Source: Onstottus_B arcticum
GTDB lineage: Bacteria; Acidobacteriota; Blastocatellia; UBA7656
Length of the DNA: 64,000 bases
Reading direction: 5' to 3'
Assembly: GCA_038040485.1 (NCBI GenBank)
Contig: JBBPIE010000013.1
Span: forward strand, 1 to 64,000
Numbering within the stretch: the stretch's first letter is position 1; every line of letters starts with the position of its first letter. Below, piece by piece: positions 31,561 to 41,359 of this stretch. Below the pieces are notes generated by a model that ran no database searches, was not told where the DNA came from, and saw only the letters and a list, made by a program, of their open reading frames with translations. Position numbers and translations under genes: made by a program.

Positions 31561-31954
31561 CCTTGCGCTGAACCCGTTTGATGAAACGCGACATCTCGAC
31601 CGGCGCGCGCACGTGAACTCCTTCGCCGATCTTCTCGACCTCGTCGTAAGCCTCGACCGAAAACGTGATCGCGTGGTCAGCGACCTCCACGACTTGCGCC
31701 TTTAGCGTCACCTTCATGCCGACCGGCGTCGCCGCGAGGTGTTTGACGTTTACCACTACTCCAACCGAAACCCATCCGTCGGGCAGGAGCTTTTGGATCG
31801 CGTCGCTTGCCGTAACCTCCATGTGATAGATCATTATCGGCGTGCCAAAGACCTCGGGCATCTCGTCGTGAAAGTGCGCAACGGTCATCTCCCTCGTCAC
31901 GGTTATCGTTCTCTCGGCAGTCGTTCCTGCAGGAATATTCTCAGTTGGTTTCAT
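31541..31954 (-). CDS. Hotdog-fold thioesterase family protein (FlK-like)
   Basis: About 137 aa from the ATG at 31954 (MKPTENIPAGTTAERTITV). Hotdog signature: VTREMTVAHFHDEMPEVFGT, then TPIMIYHMEVTASDAI, SVGVVVNVKHLAATPVGMKV and FSVEAYDEVEKIGEGVHVRA. These match the fluoroacetyl-CoA-thioesterase-like group, which hydrolyses acyl-CoA esters; the substrate is unknown. The in-frame extension to 32071 looks non-coding. The last residues (EQSAKG) and the stop come from the adjoining repeat arm, so the C-terminus was probably remodelled. Confidence 0.88.
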   Translation of the reverse strand: MKPTENIPAGTTAERTITVTREMTVAHFHDEMPEVFGTPIMIYHMEVTASDAIQKLLPDGWVSVGVVVNVKHLAATPVGMKVTLKAQVVEVADHAITFSVEAYDEVEKIGEGVHVRAPVEMSRFIKRVQRKEQSAKG

Positions 31955-32148
31955 CAATCGTCCCCGGTCAGAAGTTTGAAAGCGCCTCATTCTAGCCCGG
32001 CAATCGATGAAAGTCATGGGACGGCAGACAACACCCGGCGTGGCGCGAGTGCGACAGTGCGCTGCGTTCAACGACCACCAACCGCCGCTTTCGACGAAAA
32101 CTGACAGGCGTTCGAGCCTGGGCTTGTTGGCACGCCCATTGCCACAGC

Positions 32149-33072
32149 ATGATTCAAGCTCTCACAATCGATTGGCCAGGGGTCTTAGATTTGATCAGAC
32201 AAACGACGCTCGAAAGGGCGGTATCAACGCGCGGCCACGGACTTCACACGGGCGAGCCTTCGCGCATTACGCTTAAGCCCGCGCCTGCCTACACCGGATA
32301 TGTTTTCCGCCGTACGGACCTGAACAACTTCGAGATACAGGCAGCGCCTCAGTTTGTCGCGCGAGTGAGCTACGCCACGACGCTCATGCGCAAGGGCGTG
32401 ATGATCGCGACCGTCGAACATCTGCTGGCCGCCCTTGCCGGAAGTCAGATCGACAACTGCATCATCGAAGTCGATTCGCTCGAGGTGCCAATCCTCGATG
32501 GAAGCGCCGAGCCGTTTATCGAGATGATCGAGCAGGCGGGCGTCGCTCAGCTCGAAGCCCCACGCCAGTTTCTTCGGGTGCTTAAGCGGGTGGAAGTAAC
32601 CGAAGGCAACCGCCGCATGAGTATTAGCCCAGCGCCGGTCCTCTCCATCTCGTGTTTGATCGAGTTCCCTCACCCGATGATCGGAACGCAGCGCCACGAG
32701 ATTCAAATCATCAACGGCGAGTTTGCTCGCCAGGTCGCCTCTGCCCGCACTTTCGGATTCCTGGACGAGATCGAATCGCTCCGTAACATGGGGCTGACTC
32801 GTGGGGGTTCGCTTGAGAACGCCATCGTACTGACTCCCGAAGGCGGCATCTTGAATCAAGAGGGGTTGAGGTTTGCCGACGAGTTCGTGCGTCACAAGAT
32901 CATCGACATCATCGGCGACCTCGCGCTGTTCGGAATGCCGGTTCTTGGACACGTTGAAGCCGAGCGGTCCGGCCACGGCGTGCACACGGCGCTCGTATCG
33001 CGAGTCCTTCGAGACGACGGGGCGTGGGAGATCGTCGACTCGCCCGCCGTCGGGAGCGCTACAACCGTTTGA
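32149..33072 (+). CDS. lpxC: UDP-3-O-acyl-N-acetylglucosamine deacetylase
   Basis: 307 aa. Second, committed step of lipid A synthesis; zinc metalloenzyme. Visible motifs: VSTRGHGLHTGEPS near the N-terminus, the zinc ligand His in TVEHLLAAL, VRHKIIDIIGDLALFG with zinc His/Asp, and GHGVHTALV with the catalytic His. Full length for the family. Gram-negative outer membrane implied. Followed after about 0.8 kb by another envelope gene, murA. Confidence 0.96.
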   Translation: MIQALTIDWPGVLDLIRQTTLERAVSTRGHGLHTGEPSRITLKPAPAYTGYVFRRTDLNNFEIQAAPQFVARVSYATTLMRKGVMIATVEHLLAALAGSQIDNCIIEVDSLEVPILDGSAEPFIEMIEQAGVAQLEAPRQFLRVLKRVEVTEGNRRMSISPAPVLSISCLIEFPHPMIGTQRHEIQIINGEFARQVASARTFGFLDEIESLRNMGLTRGGSLENAIVLTPEGGILNQEGLRFADEFVRHKIIDIIGDLALFGMPVLGHVEAERSGHGVHTALVSRVLRDDGAWEIVDSPAVGSATTV

Positions 33073-33357
33073 GGCGCGCCGCCGCCTGCCTTACCTCCCG
33101 CCGTGCGCACCTTCGTGAATCAGTCCGCTTTTCAAAACAACGCAGGGCTCGCGCGTCACACGCAACGGAAATACTGCGTCACTCGCGGTTGCCGGCCGGA
33201 AGAACAATAGCCAAACCGACGGTCTGAACACTTGAGTTGAAGGCACGCGCGTTGCACAAGCTAACCTCGAGTTCTCAGTCGCGAGTACTCTCTGGCGGCA
33301 TCCGGCGTTGATGCTTTGTGCCGCCCTTCACACAATCACTACAAACCAGGAGGAACC

Positions 33358-33759
33358 ATGCACAATCGAATTCTAGCGATCACTCTGACAGGATTACTGG
33401 TCTGCGCTCTCGTAAGCGTCCCCTCGGCTTCGGCCAGCGCGAAACCAGACAAACAAACCAAACTCACCGAGAAGGTCAAAGCCGGCATATTGAAGCTCGG
33501 GACCGGGAACGATTCGCTGGTTGCGATCAAGCTCCGGGACAAGAAAGTACTAGTCGGCTACATCAGCGAGGTGAAAGACGACTCATTCGTAGTTGCGGAT
33601 CCGAAAACCGGAACCAATTCGCCGGTAGCCTACGCCGATGTCACTCAGGTGAAGGGCCACAACCTCGGCACCGGCGCAAAAGTCGCCATCGGGATCGCGA
33701 TAGGCGCTGGAATCGCGCTCATCGTCCTTGCGATCTGGATAAACTGCTGTACCGGCTAG
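33358..33759 (+). CDS. Small exported protein with C-terminal TM
   Basis: 133 aa from the ATG at 33358, preceded by AGGAGGA. Signal peptide (LAITLTGLLVCALVSVPSAS, then ASA), a small beta-rich domain (DSLVAIKLRDKKVLVGYISE; DSFVVADPKTG; VAYADVTQVKG) reminiscent of an Sm-like/SH3-type barrel, and a C-terminal hydrophobic helix (VAIGIAIGAGIALIVLAIWI) ending in Cys-Cys. Unknown function, probably membrane-attached. Confidence 0.78.
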   Translation: MHNRILAITLTGLLVCALVSVPSASASAKPDKQTKLTEKVKAGILKLGTGNDSLVAIKLRDKKVLVGYISEVKDDSFVVADPKTGTNSPVAYADVTQVKGHNLGTGAKVAIGIAIGAGIALIVLAIWINCCTG

Positions 33760-33843
33760 ATCAGACAGTCTGCCTTCGGATTGTGCGCGCACCCTTGTCG
33801 ATGTGCTAACATCTCCGTCCGCTAGAGCGGGTGAAGGGCGGCG

Positions 33844-35103
33844 ATGGATAAATTCAGAATCCAGGGCGGGCGACGGCTGGAAGGGCGCGTTCAGATAAGC
33901 GGCGCCAAGAACTCAGCGCTGCCCTGCATGGCGGCAGCGCTGTTGACCTCCGAGACGGTCACGCTGCACAACCTGCCGTACGCGCGCGACATCATCACGA
34001 TGCGCCGCCTGTTGGAAGACCTGGGCAGTCATGTGCTTATGCCCGAGCTTCGCACGCTGAAAATCTCAGCGGACAAGGTCGAGTTCTTCGAGGCATCCTA
34101 CGAGCTAGTCAAGACCATGCGCGCATCCGTGCTCGCCCTGGGGCCGCTGCTTGCGCGCTTCGGCGAAGCGCGAGTCTCGATGCCCGGAGGCTGTGCCATC
34201 GGTCAGCGCCCGATCGATCTTCACCTCGCTGGGTTCGAGAAGCTCGGCGCTTCGGTGACACTTGAAGGCGGCGACGTAATCGCGCGAGCCGCGAGACTCC
34301 AGGGCAGTGCGGTCTACTTCGATACCGTCACCGTCACTGGCACCGAGAACTTGATGATGGCTGCGGCGCTCGCCGATGGAGTAACGGTTCTGAACAACGC
34401 GGCTCGCGAGCCCGAGATTGTCGACCTCGCCGAACTGCTAAACAAAATGGGCGCTCGAATCGAAGGCGCCGGGCGAAGCACGATAAGAATCCAAGGAGTC
34501 GAGAGGCTTGGCGGCGCGGAGCATACGGTAATCCCCGACCGCATCGAGACGGCGACGTTCGCGGTCGCGGCGGCCATCACCGGCGGTTGTCTCGACATAA
34601 CGAACTGCAACCCTCAGCACATCACGGCGGTGCTCGATAAGCTCCGCGAAACAGGCGTGACCATCGAACAACCAAACGCCTTCTCGCTCAGAGTGAAAGC
34701 CGCCGATCACCTCAAGCCAGCGGACGTTACGACGTTACCGCATCCCGGGTTTCCCACCGATGTGCAAGCTCAGTACATGGCTTTGATGGCGCTGGCCGGC
34801 GGAGTCTCCACAATCACCGAGACTATTTTCGAGAATCGTTTCATGCACGCCTCGGAACTGTTGAGGATGGGTGCGAATATCCATCTGAACGGCCCGCAGG
34901 CAGTGGTAGAGGGCGGCGGCGGGTTGATGGGCGCGCGAGTTCAAGCCTCGGACTTGCGGGCTTCTGCGTCACTTGTATTGGCCGGACTTGCGGCGCGCGG
35001 AGAGACGATCGTCGATCGCGTTTACCACATCGATCGCGGCTACGAGAAGATCGAAGAGAAGCTGAGCTCGGTCGGCGCTCAGATCGAAAGGTTCAGGGAA
35101 TAA
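33844..35103 (+). CDS. murA: UDP-N-acetylglucosamine 1-carboxyvinyltransferase
   Basis: 419 aa, full length. First committed step of peptidoglycan synthesis: enolpyruvyl transfer from PEP to UDP-GlcNAc. Motifs: ISGAKNSALPCMAAALLTSE with the conserved Lys-Asn, and SMPGGCAIGQRPIDLHL with the active-site Cys that fosfomycin attacks, so the enzyme is expected to be the Cys type. GFPTDVQAQYMAL and DRVYHIDRGYEKIEEKL close the second domain. The stop is followed within 3 bp by a heptamer hairpin. Confidence 0.97.
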   Translation: MDKFRIQGGRRLEGRVQISGAKNSALPCMAAALLTSETVTLHNLPYARDIITMRRLLEDLGSHVLMPELRTLKISADKVEFFEASYELVKTMRASVLALGPLLARFGEARVSMPGGCAIGQRPIDLHLAGFEKLGASVTLEGGDVIARAARLQGSAVYFDTVTVTGTENLMMAAALADGVTVLNNAAREPEIVDLAELLNKMGARIEGAGRSTIRIQGVERLGGAEHTVIPDRIETATFAVAAAITGGCLDITNCNPQHITAVLDKLRETGVTIEQPNAFSLRVKAADHLKPADVTTLPHPGFPTDVQAQYMALMALAGGVSTITETIFENRFMHASELLRMGANIHLNGPQAVVEGGGGLMGARVQASDLRASASLVLAGLAARGETIVDRVYHIDRGYEKIEEKLSSVGAQIERFRE

Positions 35104-35104
35104 A

Positions 35105-35255
35105 GGTGGTTTCTGGTTTTTGGTTTGTGGTTTAGGGTTTGGGGTTCGGGGTTTGGGGTTTGAGGCCGGTGATGCGCCGCTTAATCATCGATCACGAGAA
35201 ATCGCCCGAGCCCCCAAACTACAAACCATAAACCACAAACCCTAAACCCCTGACT
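35105..35255. repeat. Heptamer-repeat hairpin (GGTTTNG units)
   Basis: Left arm about 35105-35163 of GGTTTCT/GGTTTGT/GGTTTAG/GGTTTGG units; right arm about 35211-35255 of AAACTAC/AAACCAT/AAACCAC/AAACCCT units. The loop of about 50 bp is unrelated. Sits between the co-directional murA and HIT genes. Confidence 0.9.
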
Positions 35256-35317
35256 TATCACCGCAATTGAATTTGACTGATTTGCGAAGGTTGGTGATAA
35301 TCGTTGGCGAGAACACT

Positions 35318-35680
35318 ATGGAAACCATGTCCGATCAGAGTTGCGTATTCTGTAGCATCGCCGCCAAGGACACGCCCGCGGAGTTCGTCTATGAGGACGA
35401 CAACATCGTTGCGATCAAAGACGCCAACCCGCAAGCGCCCGTCCACGTTTTGTTAATTCCGCGAGAGCATGATCTGGAATCGCTCAACGACGCTTCCAAG
35501 CTGGATGTGTCGCTGCTCGGGCATCTACTCTACACAGCGGCGAAGGTTGCCAATCTGTTGGAGATTGCCGAAACCGGTTATCGAGTTGTGATCAACACGG
35601 GCGATCTGTCCGGACAGAGCGTAGCCCATCTACACGTTCACGTGCTCGGCGGCCGCAAGCTCGCTTGGCCACCGGGGTGA
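35318..35680 (+). CDS. HIT (HINT-like) family nucleotide-binding protein
   Basis: About 120 aa from the ATG at 35318 (METMSDQSCVFCSIAAKD). Contains CVFCSIAAKDTPAEFVYED and the histidine triad in VAHLHVHVLGGR, characteristic of HINT-type purine nucleoside phosphoramidases. Full length for the family. The longer open frame from 35267 lacks family similarity. A second start at 35327 is possible. Confidence 0.93.
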   Translation: METMSDQSCVFCSIAAKDTPAEFVYEDDNIVAIKDANPQAPVHVLLIPREHDLESLNDASKLDVSLLGHLLYTAAKVANLLEIAETGYRVVINTGDLSGQSVAHLHVHVLGGRKLAWPPG

Positions 35681-35917
35681 AGGGTTTCCTTCGCAGACAG
35701 CTACACGGCTCCGCCTTGCAGAGCACGCCGCGACCAAGCCTTTCCCATTCCCTCAATATTGCTGCGTGACCTTCGCGCGTCCGAGGTGGTCAAGCCGGAC
35801 GGTTAGACCCGTTGCCTCGTCAACCATCGCCGAGCATGACAGAATGCTCACCGCCATCGAGCTTCGATTGAAATAATACAAGCCAAGTGAACGGCTTGGC
35901 TCCATGAAGCGACCAGT

Positions 35918-38900
35918 ATGCCAGTGTGCGGCTCCACAAAAAGGATCGTATGGATTGGCTTGGTGATGAGCTTGCTTGGAGCTATGGCAAACGTAGCTCG
36001 AAGCGAGCGGCTTCCGATCCAGACCTACACCATCGCGGACGGGCTTGTGAGCAATAAGATAAGTCGAATTGTGCGCGACTCGCGCGGGTTTCTTTGGTTC
36101 TGCACCGAAGAGGGCCTTTCGCGTTTCGACGGCTACACCTTCACCAATTATACAACTGAGCAAGGATTGCCTAGCAACTGGGTGGATGATTTCCTGGAAA
36201 CTCGTAGCGGCGTGTTTTTGGTGGCGACATATGCAGGGCTGTGCGTGTTCAATCCAGTGGGTGTTCCTTTGCCGCAAGACAGAATCGCGGCGCAACCGAA
36301 TGTTCCGCCGATGTTTACAGTTTATCGTCCCGGCCCGGACGAGACCGGTTCACATATGAAAGTTTTGTATGAAGACAGCGCGACTGGTATATGGTGCGGA
36401 ACCCTGGAGGGCTTTTATCAAATCGAGATGATGAACGGTGAGCCGCTGTTTCACTATGTCGAGCTTGGGATACAGACCAATGCCTTCGAGCATCACCGGA
36501 TCGCGGCCATCATTGAAGAGCAGCGCGGAGTGCTGTTGATAGCTACACGGAGGGAGCTTTTTCGCCGCTTTTCTGACGGCCGGATTGAGAGCATTACATC
36601 AAAACTGAAAGTGCCGGACAGTCCACTGATGGGCATAGTGGAAGAGAGCAGTGGCAGTCTCTGGATAGGCACAAGGCTGGGCTTGTACGGCATCACGCAA
36701 CCTGGGTCTGTACCTGGCGGACAGAGCCCTGCTGCTCGCGTGTATTCAGTCAAGGAGGGACTGCCTTGTTTTGATGTGAACACATTATTTCGGGGCCACG
36801 ACGGCAGACTCTGGGTCGGCACAGCTTGTGGACTATACGAGTTTCTTAAGGATGAGGGGCGATTTCGTCCTCGGCTCGATCTGAAGGACATGAGAGACGC
36901 AAGTGTCTGGTCGCTTGCCGAAGATATGTGCGGGAATCTATGGATAGGCACAGCAGATGGAGCAATACGACTGGCCCGCAACGGATTTACTACCTATACG
37001 GAAGCAGATGGCGTTGGCTATCGCGACGTCTATCGCATCACAAAATCAAGCGACGGCGAAATCAATCTCTACACACGATTCGATGATCGACATTTTTCTA
37101 TAGACAGATTCGGCGGGGAAGAGTTCGTCTCACAAAAAATAAAACCGCGTGCGTTTTCTGTTTTGTCTTTCGATTGGTATCAGAGGCAAATTCCTATTCG
37201 AGACAGCCACGGCGAATGGTGGTGGCCCACGCGCGAAGGTCTTTTCCGCTTTGCAGCGGCGAGCCGTATTGAAGATATTCTCACGGCTCGGCCAATTGGC
37301 CACTACACAATTAAGGACGGTCTGCCGGCAGACAAGCTTCACGACGTTTATGAGGACTCGCGCGGCGATATATGGATTTCCGCATACTCTGAAATAGAAT
37401 CCAAAGTCGTCAGATGGGAAAGAAAGACAAGTAGATTTCTTACTTACTCGCAAAATGACGGTCTGCCTGCGAGCGGTCCTTTCTCGACAATTTGCGAAGA
37501 CAAGGCGGGGAATCTATGGGTTGGATTTGAGAAAGGTGATATTGCCCGCTTCCGGGGAGATCGATTCGCAATCTTTACTGCGGCTGACGGCATACCCGAA
37601 GGCGGAATCAAGCAACTCCTGTGTGACAGCGCCGGGCGCATGTGGATTGCCAGTAGCAAAGGAGGGTTGGGAAGAATTGATGACCCTGCCTCGGAGCGGC
37701 CCCAGGTAGTAAAATATACGGTGTTAGACGGGCTGGCGAGCAATTCCATCCTCAGCATTGCCGAAGACCGTATGAACAGACTCTACGTTGGAACGGCTCG
37801 TGGCTTGAATCACGTTGATTTTGATACGGGCAGCGTCAAACTATTCACGGCAACCGACGGGCTGGCGAATGACCAGGTGGTCATGATGTTTCGCGATAGC
37901 GCCGGCGCATTTTGGTTCGGGACGAGTTCGGGTGTGTCTCGGCTTCTCCCCCAGACAGAGACTGGGCGCGCACCCCCGCCAATCTTCATCAACAGAATCA
38001 AGGTCGTAGGCGAGTCGCAACACATATCGGAGATTGGAGAGACAAACCTGCGCGGATTTCAGCTTGCCGCGGATCAAAATCACCTGGAAATCGGTTTCAG
38101 CAGCGTCTTTTTCGCTGCGGGCGATTTGATACGCTATCAATATAAGCTCGACGGGGCGGACACAGATTGGCAACCGCTCACCTTTCAACGTTCGGTCAAC
38201 TACGCAAACCTAAAGCCTGGCGATTATCACTTCTTTGTGCGTGCGGTCAACTCAGAAGGTAGCGTGAGTCCGCAACCGGCGATGCTCGAATTCAGAGTCG
38301 ATGCGCCGGTTTGGCAGCGGTGGTGGTTTCTGACATTCGCCGCGGTTGTGATCGGTTTTGCGATCTATTCGATGTATCGATATCAACTAACGCAGAAACT
38401 AAAAGTGGAACGGGTCCGCACGCGCATAGCAACAGATCTGCACGACGACATCGGTACAAACCTGTCTTTGATTGCAATGGCCAGCGAAGTCGCCGGCCAG
38501 CGGTCGCGCGGCGATGACCCGCGGATGACGGAGGCTCTCTCTTTGATTTCAGGCACCTCGCGCGAGTTGGTTGACTCGATGAGCGATATAGTCTGGGCGG
38601 TCAACCCCAAGAGAGATCGCCTCGTTGATCTGACCAAGAGAATGCGCCGCTTCGCGAGCGATGTGTTTTCGGCTCGCAGCATCGCTTTCCACTTTGAGGG
38701 TCCGTCCGATGATCGGGATATCAGATTGGGGACTGAAACACGCCGGGAGGTGCTTCTGATTTTTAAGGAGGCCATCAGCAACATAGCCCGCCACTCCAAA
38801 TGCACCGAGGCTGACATAATTTTAAGGGCCGAGGCTGGTTGGCTCGAAGTTAAATTAAGCGATAACGGCAGAGGCTTCGATGTAACCGGGCCAGTGGATG

Positions 38901-39013
38901 GCAACGGGCTGGTGAACATGCGCCATCGAGCCGAGAGAATGGGCGGCAGCTTGGAAGTGTTCTCGCGTAACGGTGAAGGCACAACGGTGACTCTGAAAAC
39001 ACCGTTGAAATAG
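35918..39013 (+). CDS. Membrane sensor histidine kinase with periplasmic two-component-regulator propellers
   Basis: 1031 aa. N-terminal export signal or anchor (IGLVMSLLGAMANVARS), about 14 Reg_prop repeats (IVRDSRGFLWFCTEEGLSRF; SGSLWIGTRLGLYG; GNLWIGTADGAIRL), a Y_Y_Y domain (RYQYKLDGADTDWQPL), one TM near residue 800 (FLTFAAVVIGFAIYSMYRY), a HisKA_3 dimerisation domain with phospho-His in IATDLHDDIGTNLSLIA, and a HATPase_c domain (KEAISNIARHSKC; LSDNGRGFDV). The partner regulator follows after about 120 bp. The ligand is unknown; related sensors respond to polysaccharide breakdown products. AT-richer than the housekeeping genes. Confidence 0.92.
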   Translation: MPVCGSTKRIVWIGLVMSLLGAMANVARSERLPIQTYTIADGLVSNKISRIVRDSRGFLWFCTEEGLSRFDGYTFTNYTTEQGLPSNWVDDFLETRSGVFLVATYAGLCVFNPVGVPLPQDRIAAQPNVPPMFTVYRPGPDETGSHMKVLYEDSATGIWCGTLEGFYQIEMMNGEPLFHYVELGIQTNAFEHHRIAAIIEEQRGVLLIATRRELFRRFSDGRIESITSKLKVPDSPLMGIVEESSGSLWIGTRLGLYGITQPGSVPGGQSPAARVYSVKEGLPCFDVNTLFRGHDGRLWVGTACGLYEFLKDEGRFRPRLDLKDMRDASVWSLAEDMCGNLWIGTADGAIRLARNGFTTYTEADGVGYRDVYRITKSSDGEINLYTRFDDRHFSIDRFGGEEFVSQKIKPRAFSVLSFDWYQRQIPIRDSHGEWWWPTREGLFRFAAASRIEDILTARPIGHYTIKDGLPADKLHDVYEDSRGDIWISAYSEIESKVVRWERKTSRFLTYSQNDGLPASGPFSTICEDKAGNLWVGFEKGDIARFRGDRFAIFTAADGIPEGGIKQLLCDSAGRMWIASSKGGLGRIDDPASERPQVVKYTVLDGLASNSILSIAEDRMNRLYVGTARGLNHVDFDTGSVKLFTATDGLANDQVVMMFRDSAGAFWFGTSSGVSRLLPQTETGRAPPPIFINRIKVVGESQHISEIGETNLRGFQLAADQNHLEIGFSSVFFAAGDLIRYQYKLDGADTDWQPLTFQRSVNYANLKPGDYHFFVRAVNSEGSVSPQPAMLEFRVDAPVWQRWWFLTFAAVVIGFAIYSMYRYQLTQKLKVERVRTRIATDLHDDIGTNLSLIAMASEVAGQRSRGDDPRMTEALSLISGTSRELVDSMSDIVWAVNPKRDRLVDLTKRMRRFASDVFSARSIAFHFEGPSDDRDIRLGTETRREVLLIFKEAISNIARHSKCTEADIILRAEAGWLEVKLSDNGRGFDVTGPVDGNGLVNMRHRAERMGGSLEVFSRNGEGTTVTLKTPLK

Positions 39014-39131
39014 TGCGGGCTGAATCATCGGTTGCCAGGCAGAGGCTCTAGTCTTCACTGCGACAGACGCTCAACACTAGGAACGTGCCTAGTGACATTA
39101 TCGACCGTTTTGTTGTAAGTACTGGTTGGGG

Positions 39132-39830
39132 ATGACTACGCACGCAGATACAAAAACACCAGAGCCGTCGGCGGCGCCTTCCACGGTCGAGATCAAGGTG
39201 GCGATCGTCGAGGACCAGCGCAATTTCCGCGAATACCTGGCGGCGCTGATAGACGGAAGCGCCGGTTTCCGCTGCGCCGGAAGTTTTCGCTCGATGGAAG
39301 AGGCGCTCGACCGAATACGCATAGGCTTTGAGCTGCCCGACGTGGTGCTCGTCGATATTGGTTTGCCTGGCATGGACGGGATTGAGGGCATCAGGATTCT
39401 CAAAGAACGCCTTCCCAGGTTGATACTGCTGATGCACACCGTCTACGACGGGGACGAGCGCATATTCGACGCTCTTTGCGCCGGAGCAAATGGCTATCTG
39501 CTGAAGAAGACTTCGCCCGCGCGCTTGCTTGAGAGTTTGAGAGAAGCACTTGATGGAGGCGCGCCGATGACCCCGGAGGTTGCGCATCAGGTCGTCAAGC
39601 TGTTTCGCGAGATTCGGCCGCCCGAAAGACTCGACGAGCAGTTGACCCCGCACGAGATAAGACTGCTCGAGATGCTGGCCGAAGGAGACAACTACGAAAC
39701 CGCGGCGGCGGAGCTTGCGGTCACGACCCACACCATATCCTTTCATCTGCAGCGAATCTACGAGAAACTGCACGTTCATTCCAAGACTGAAGCTGTGGCG
39801 AAGGCGCTTCGCAACCGGCTCATAAAGTGA
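39132..39830 (+). CDS. NarL/FixJ-type response regulator
   Basis: 232 aa. Receiver domain with the acidic pair in VAIVEDQRNF, phospho-Asp in VVLVDIGLPGMDG, and the conserved Lys in GYLLKKTSP. C-terminal LuxR-type HTH: LTPHEIRLLEMLAEGDNYET and HTISFHLQRIYEKLHVHSKT. The ATG at 39132 is used; a TTG at 39126 is two codons upstream. Pairs with the preceding HisKA_3 kinase, the usual partner type for NarL regulators. The target genes are not evident. Confidence 0.93.
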   Translation: MTTHADTKTPEPSAAPSTVEIKVAIVEDQRNFREYLAALIDGSAGFRCAGSFRSMEEALDRIRIGFELPDVVLVDIGLPGMDGIEGIRILKERLPRLILLMHTVYDGDERIFDALCAGANGYLLKKTSPARLLESLREALDGGAPMTPEVAHQVVKLFREIRPPERLDEQLTPHEIRLLEMLAEGDNYETAAAELAVTTHTISFHLQRIYEKLHVHSKTEAVAKALRNRLIK

Positions 39831-40063
39831 ATACTGCCAGGCCGAAGTAAGAGCACCCGACCCCCAACCCGCCATCTCGGTGCTCATCGCCCGATACCCG
39901 CTACAAACCTAGAAACCTTCCTAGTGCTTTCCACCCTTGATCGAGGTTAAACCTTATCCCGGTCTTCGCCATCGCTGGTTCTGATGTGCGAGATCGCTCG
40001 CGCTGCTGGACGCCGCGCGGACACTCGATTCGCTTGATCTTAGGTTCGAAAGGAGATTTCCGA

Positions 40064-41240
40064 ATGAGCAAAAGAAACCTGCTTCTAGTTGGTATTGCAG
40101 CCATGACATCAATACTTGTTAACATCAATGCCTATGGCCAAACCGCTGTTACGTCCGTGTTCGCGTCGGGGCTGAGAGCTCCAGTCAAAACCATCTTCAC
40201 ACCAAAAGGCAACCTTCTGGTCGCCGAGGCCGGGAATGGGCCGAACACCGGTCGAATTTCTATCATTGACAGCGGCGGAAATAGGCGCACGCTGATCGAC
40301 GGACTTCCCTCGGGGTTCGCCCCGCCAAACAACGACGCGTCGGGACCTTCCGCCCTGGCTTTGCGCGGGCGCAATCTTTACATCGTGATCGGCGGTGGCG
40401 ACGCAACTCTGGCCGGCCCGGTCCCTGCCACGGAGATTCCTAATCCCAACCCATCGTCGCAGTTTCTTAGCTCGGTGCTTACCTTCCGCCTCAGCCCCCA
40501 GGTCGAAGACACTACTCAGGGATTCACGTTCACATCTGACGATCAGATCGCGTTACTGAATCACGGCTTTTCGAAACTCGTGGATGCGGCTGGCAATCAA
40601 GTGACGCTGGAGGTCCTGATCAACTTCCACAACTTTACCTTTGAGCCCAGGCCGAACTTCGCGGGCAATGTTAGAACATCTAACCCGTTTGGGATAGCGG
40701 CTAATGGAAAGAAGCTATATGTGGTCGACGCCAGCCAGAACCAGGTATGGGAAGTTGACAGCAATACCGGCGAGTCCCGAGTCGTCTTCAGGTTTAACCC
40801 CAAGGCTAATCCGCTCTTTCCATTCGGCCCACCGTTCATTGACGTTGTTCCGGACGGCGTGCGGCTGATAGGTAAGAGTCTTCTTTTGTGTGCCGCTTCT
40901 GATTGGCTTCCCGTTTCCTCAGGGCGCAGCCGAAATTAGAAGAATCCGACTGGTCAACAGCGCAAATGAACCGTTTATCAGCGGCTTAACATCAGCTATC
41001 GATGTGCTTCCTGTCGAAGTCTCGAAAGATCAATTTCAATTCTTCACTCTTGAATTCAGCACAAACCAGTTGATGGGCGCGCCGGGGCGACTGTCGTTGT
41101 TTGAGCGGGCCGACGCCGCGCCGATAGTGCTGCTTAGTAATCTGACATCACCCACAAGTCTCACGCGCGACCCGGCAACCGGAGACTTGTTCGTGACGCA
41201 GATCTTTCCCGGCGTGATCACTCGGGTGCACATCCCTTGA
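40064..41240 (+). pseudogene. ScyD/ScyE-like exported beta-propeller protein, broken by a frameshift
   Basis: Frame 1 (40064-40939) starts MSKRNLLLVGIAAMTSILVN (signal peptide; AAAGGAGA upstream). It continues through propeller repeats similar to the ScyD/ScyE family (SVFASGLRAPVKTIFTPKGN; NLLVAEAGNGPNTGRIS; ANGKKLYVVDASQNQVWEVD) until about 40890. The family sequence then continues in another frame (40890-41240; GFPFPQGAAEIRRIRLVN to FVTQIFPGVITRVHIP). One missing base, or two extra, near 40885-40895 explains it. It may be a real pseudogene or an assembly error. The stop of frame 1 is TAG, so Sec readthrough is excluded. Confidence 0.85.
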
Positions 41241-41359
41241 GAGACTCACGATACCACCAAGATGGCGGGGCGGATTCTCTCTGCCGCCCCGTGATTTGAA
41301 TGCCGTCTGGTGTGACATATGCCGTTAGGTGACAGTTGGAAAGAATCGCAGCTAGCTGT

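Noticed and set aside
9210..35255. Telomere-like or CRISPR-like arrays (GGTTTAGGG-type runs; regular repeats)
   Set aside because: The period is 7 nt with degenerate units in inverted arms, with no spacers of CRISPR size, no cas genes, and internal chromosomal positions.
40937..40939. Stop codon in the ScyD-like gene as recoding
   Set aside because: It is TAG and lies beyond the point where the frames cross; a frameshift explains it better.
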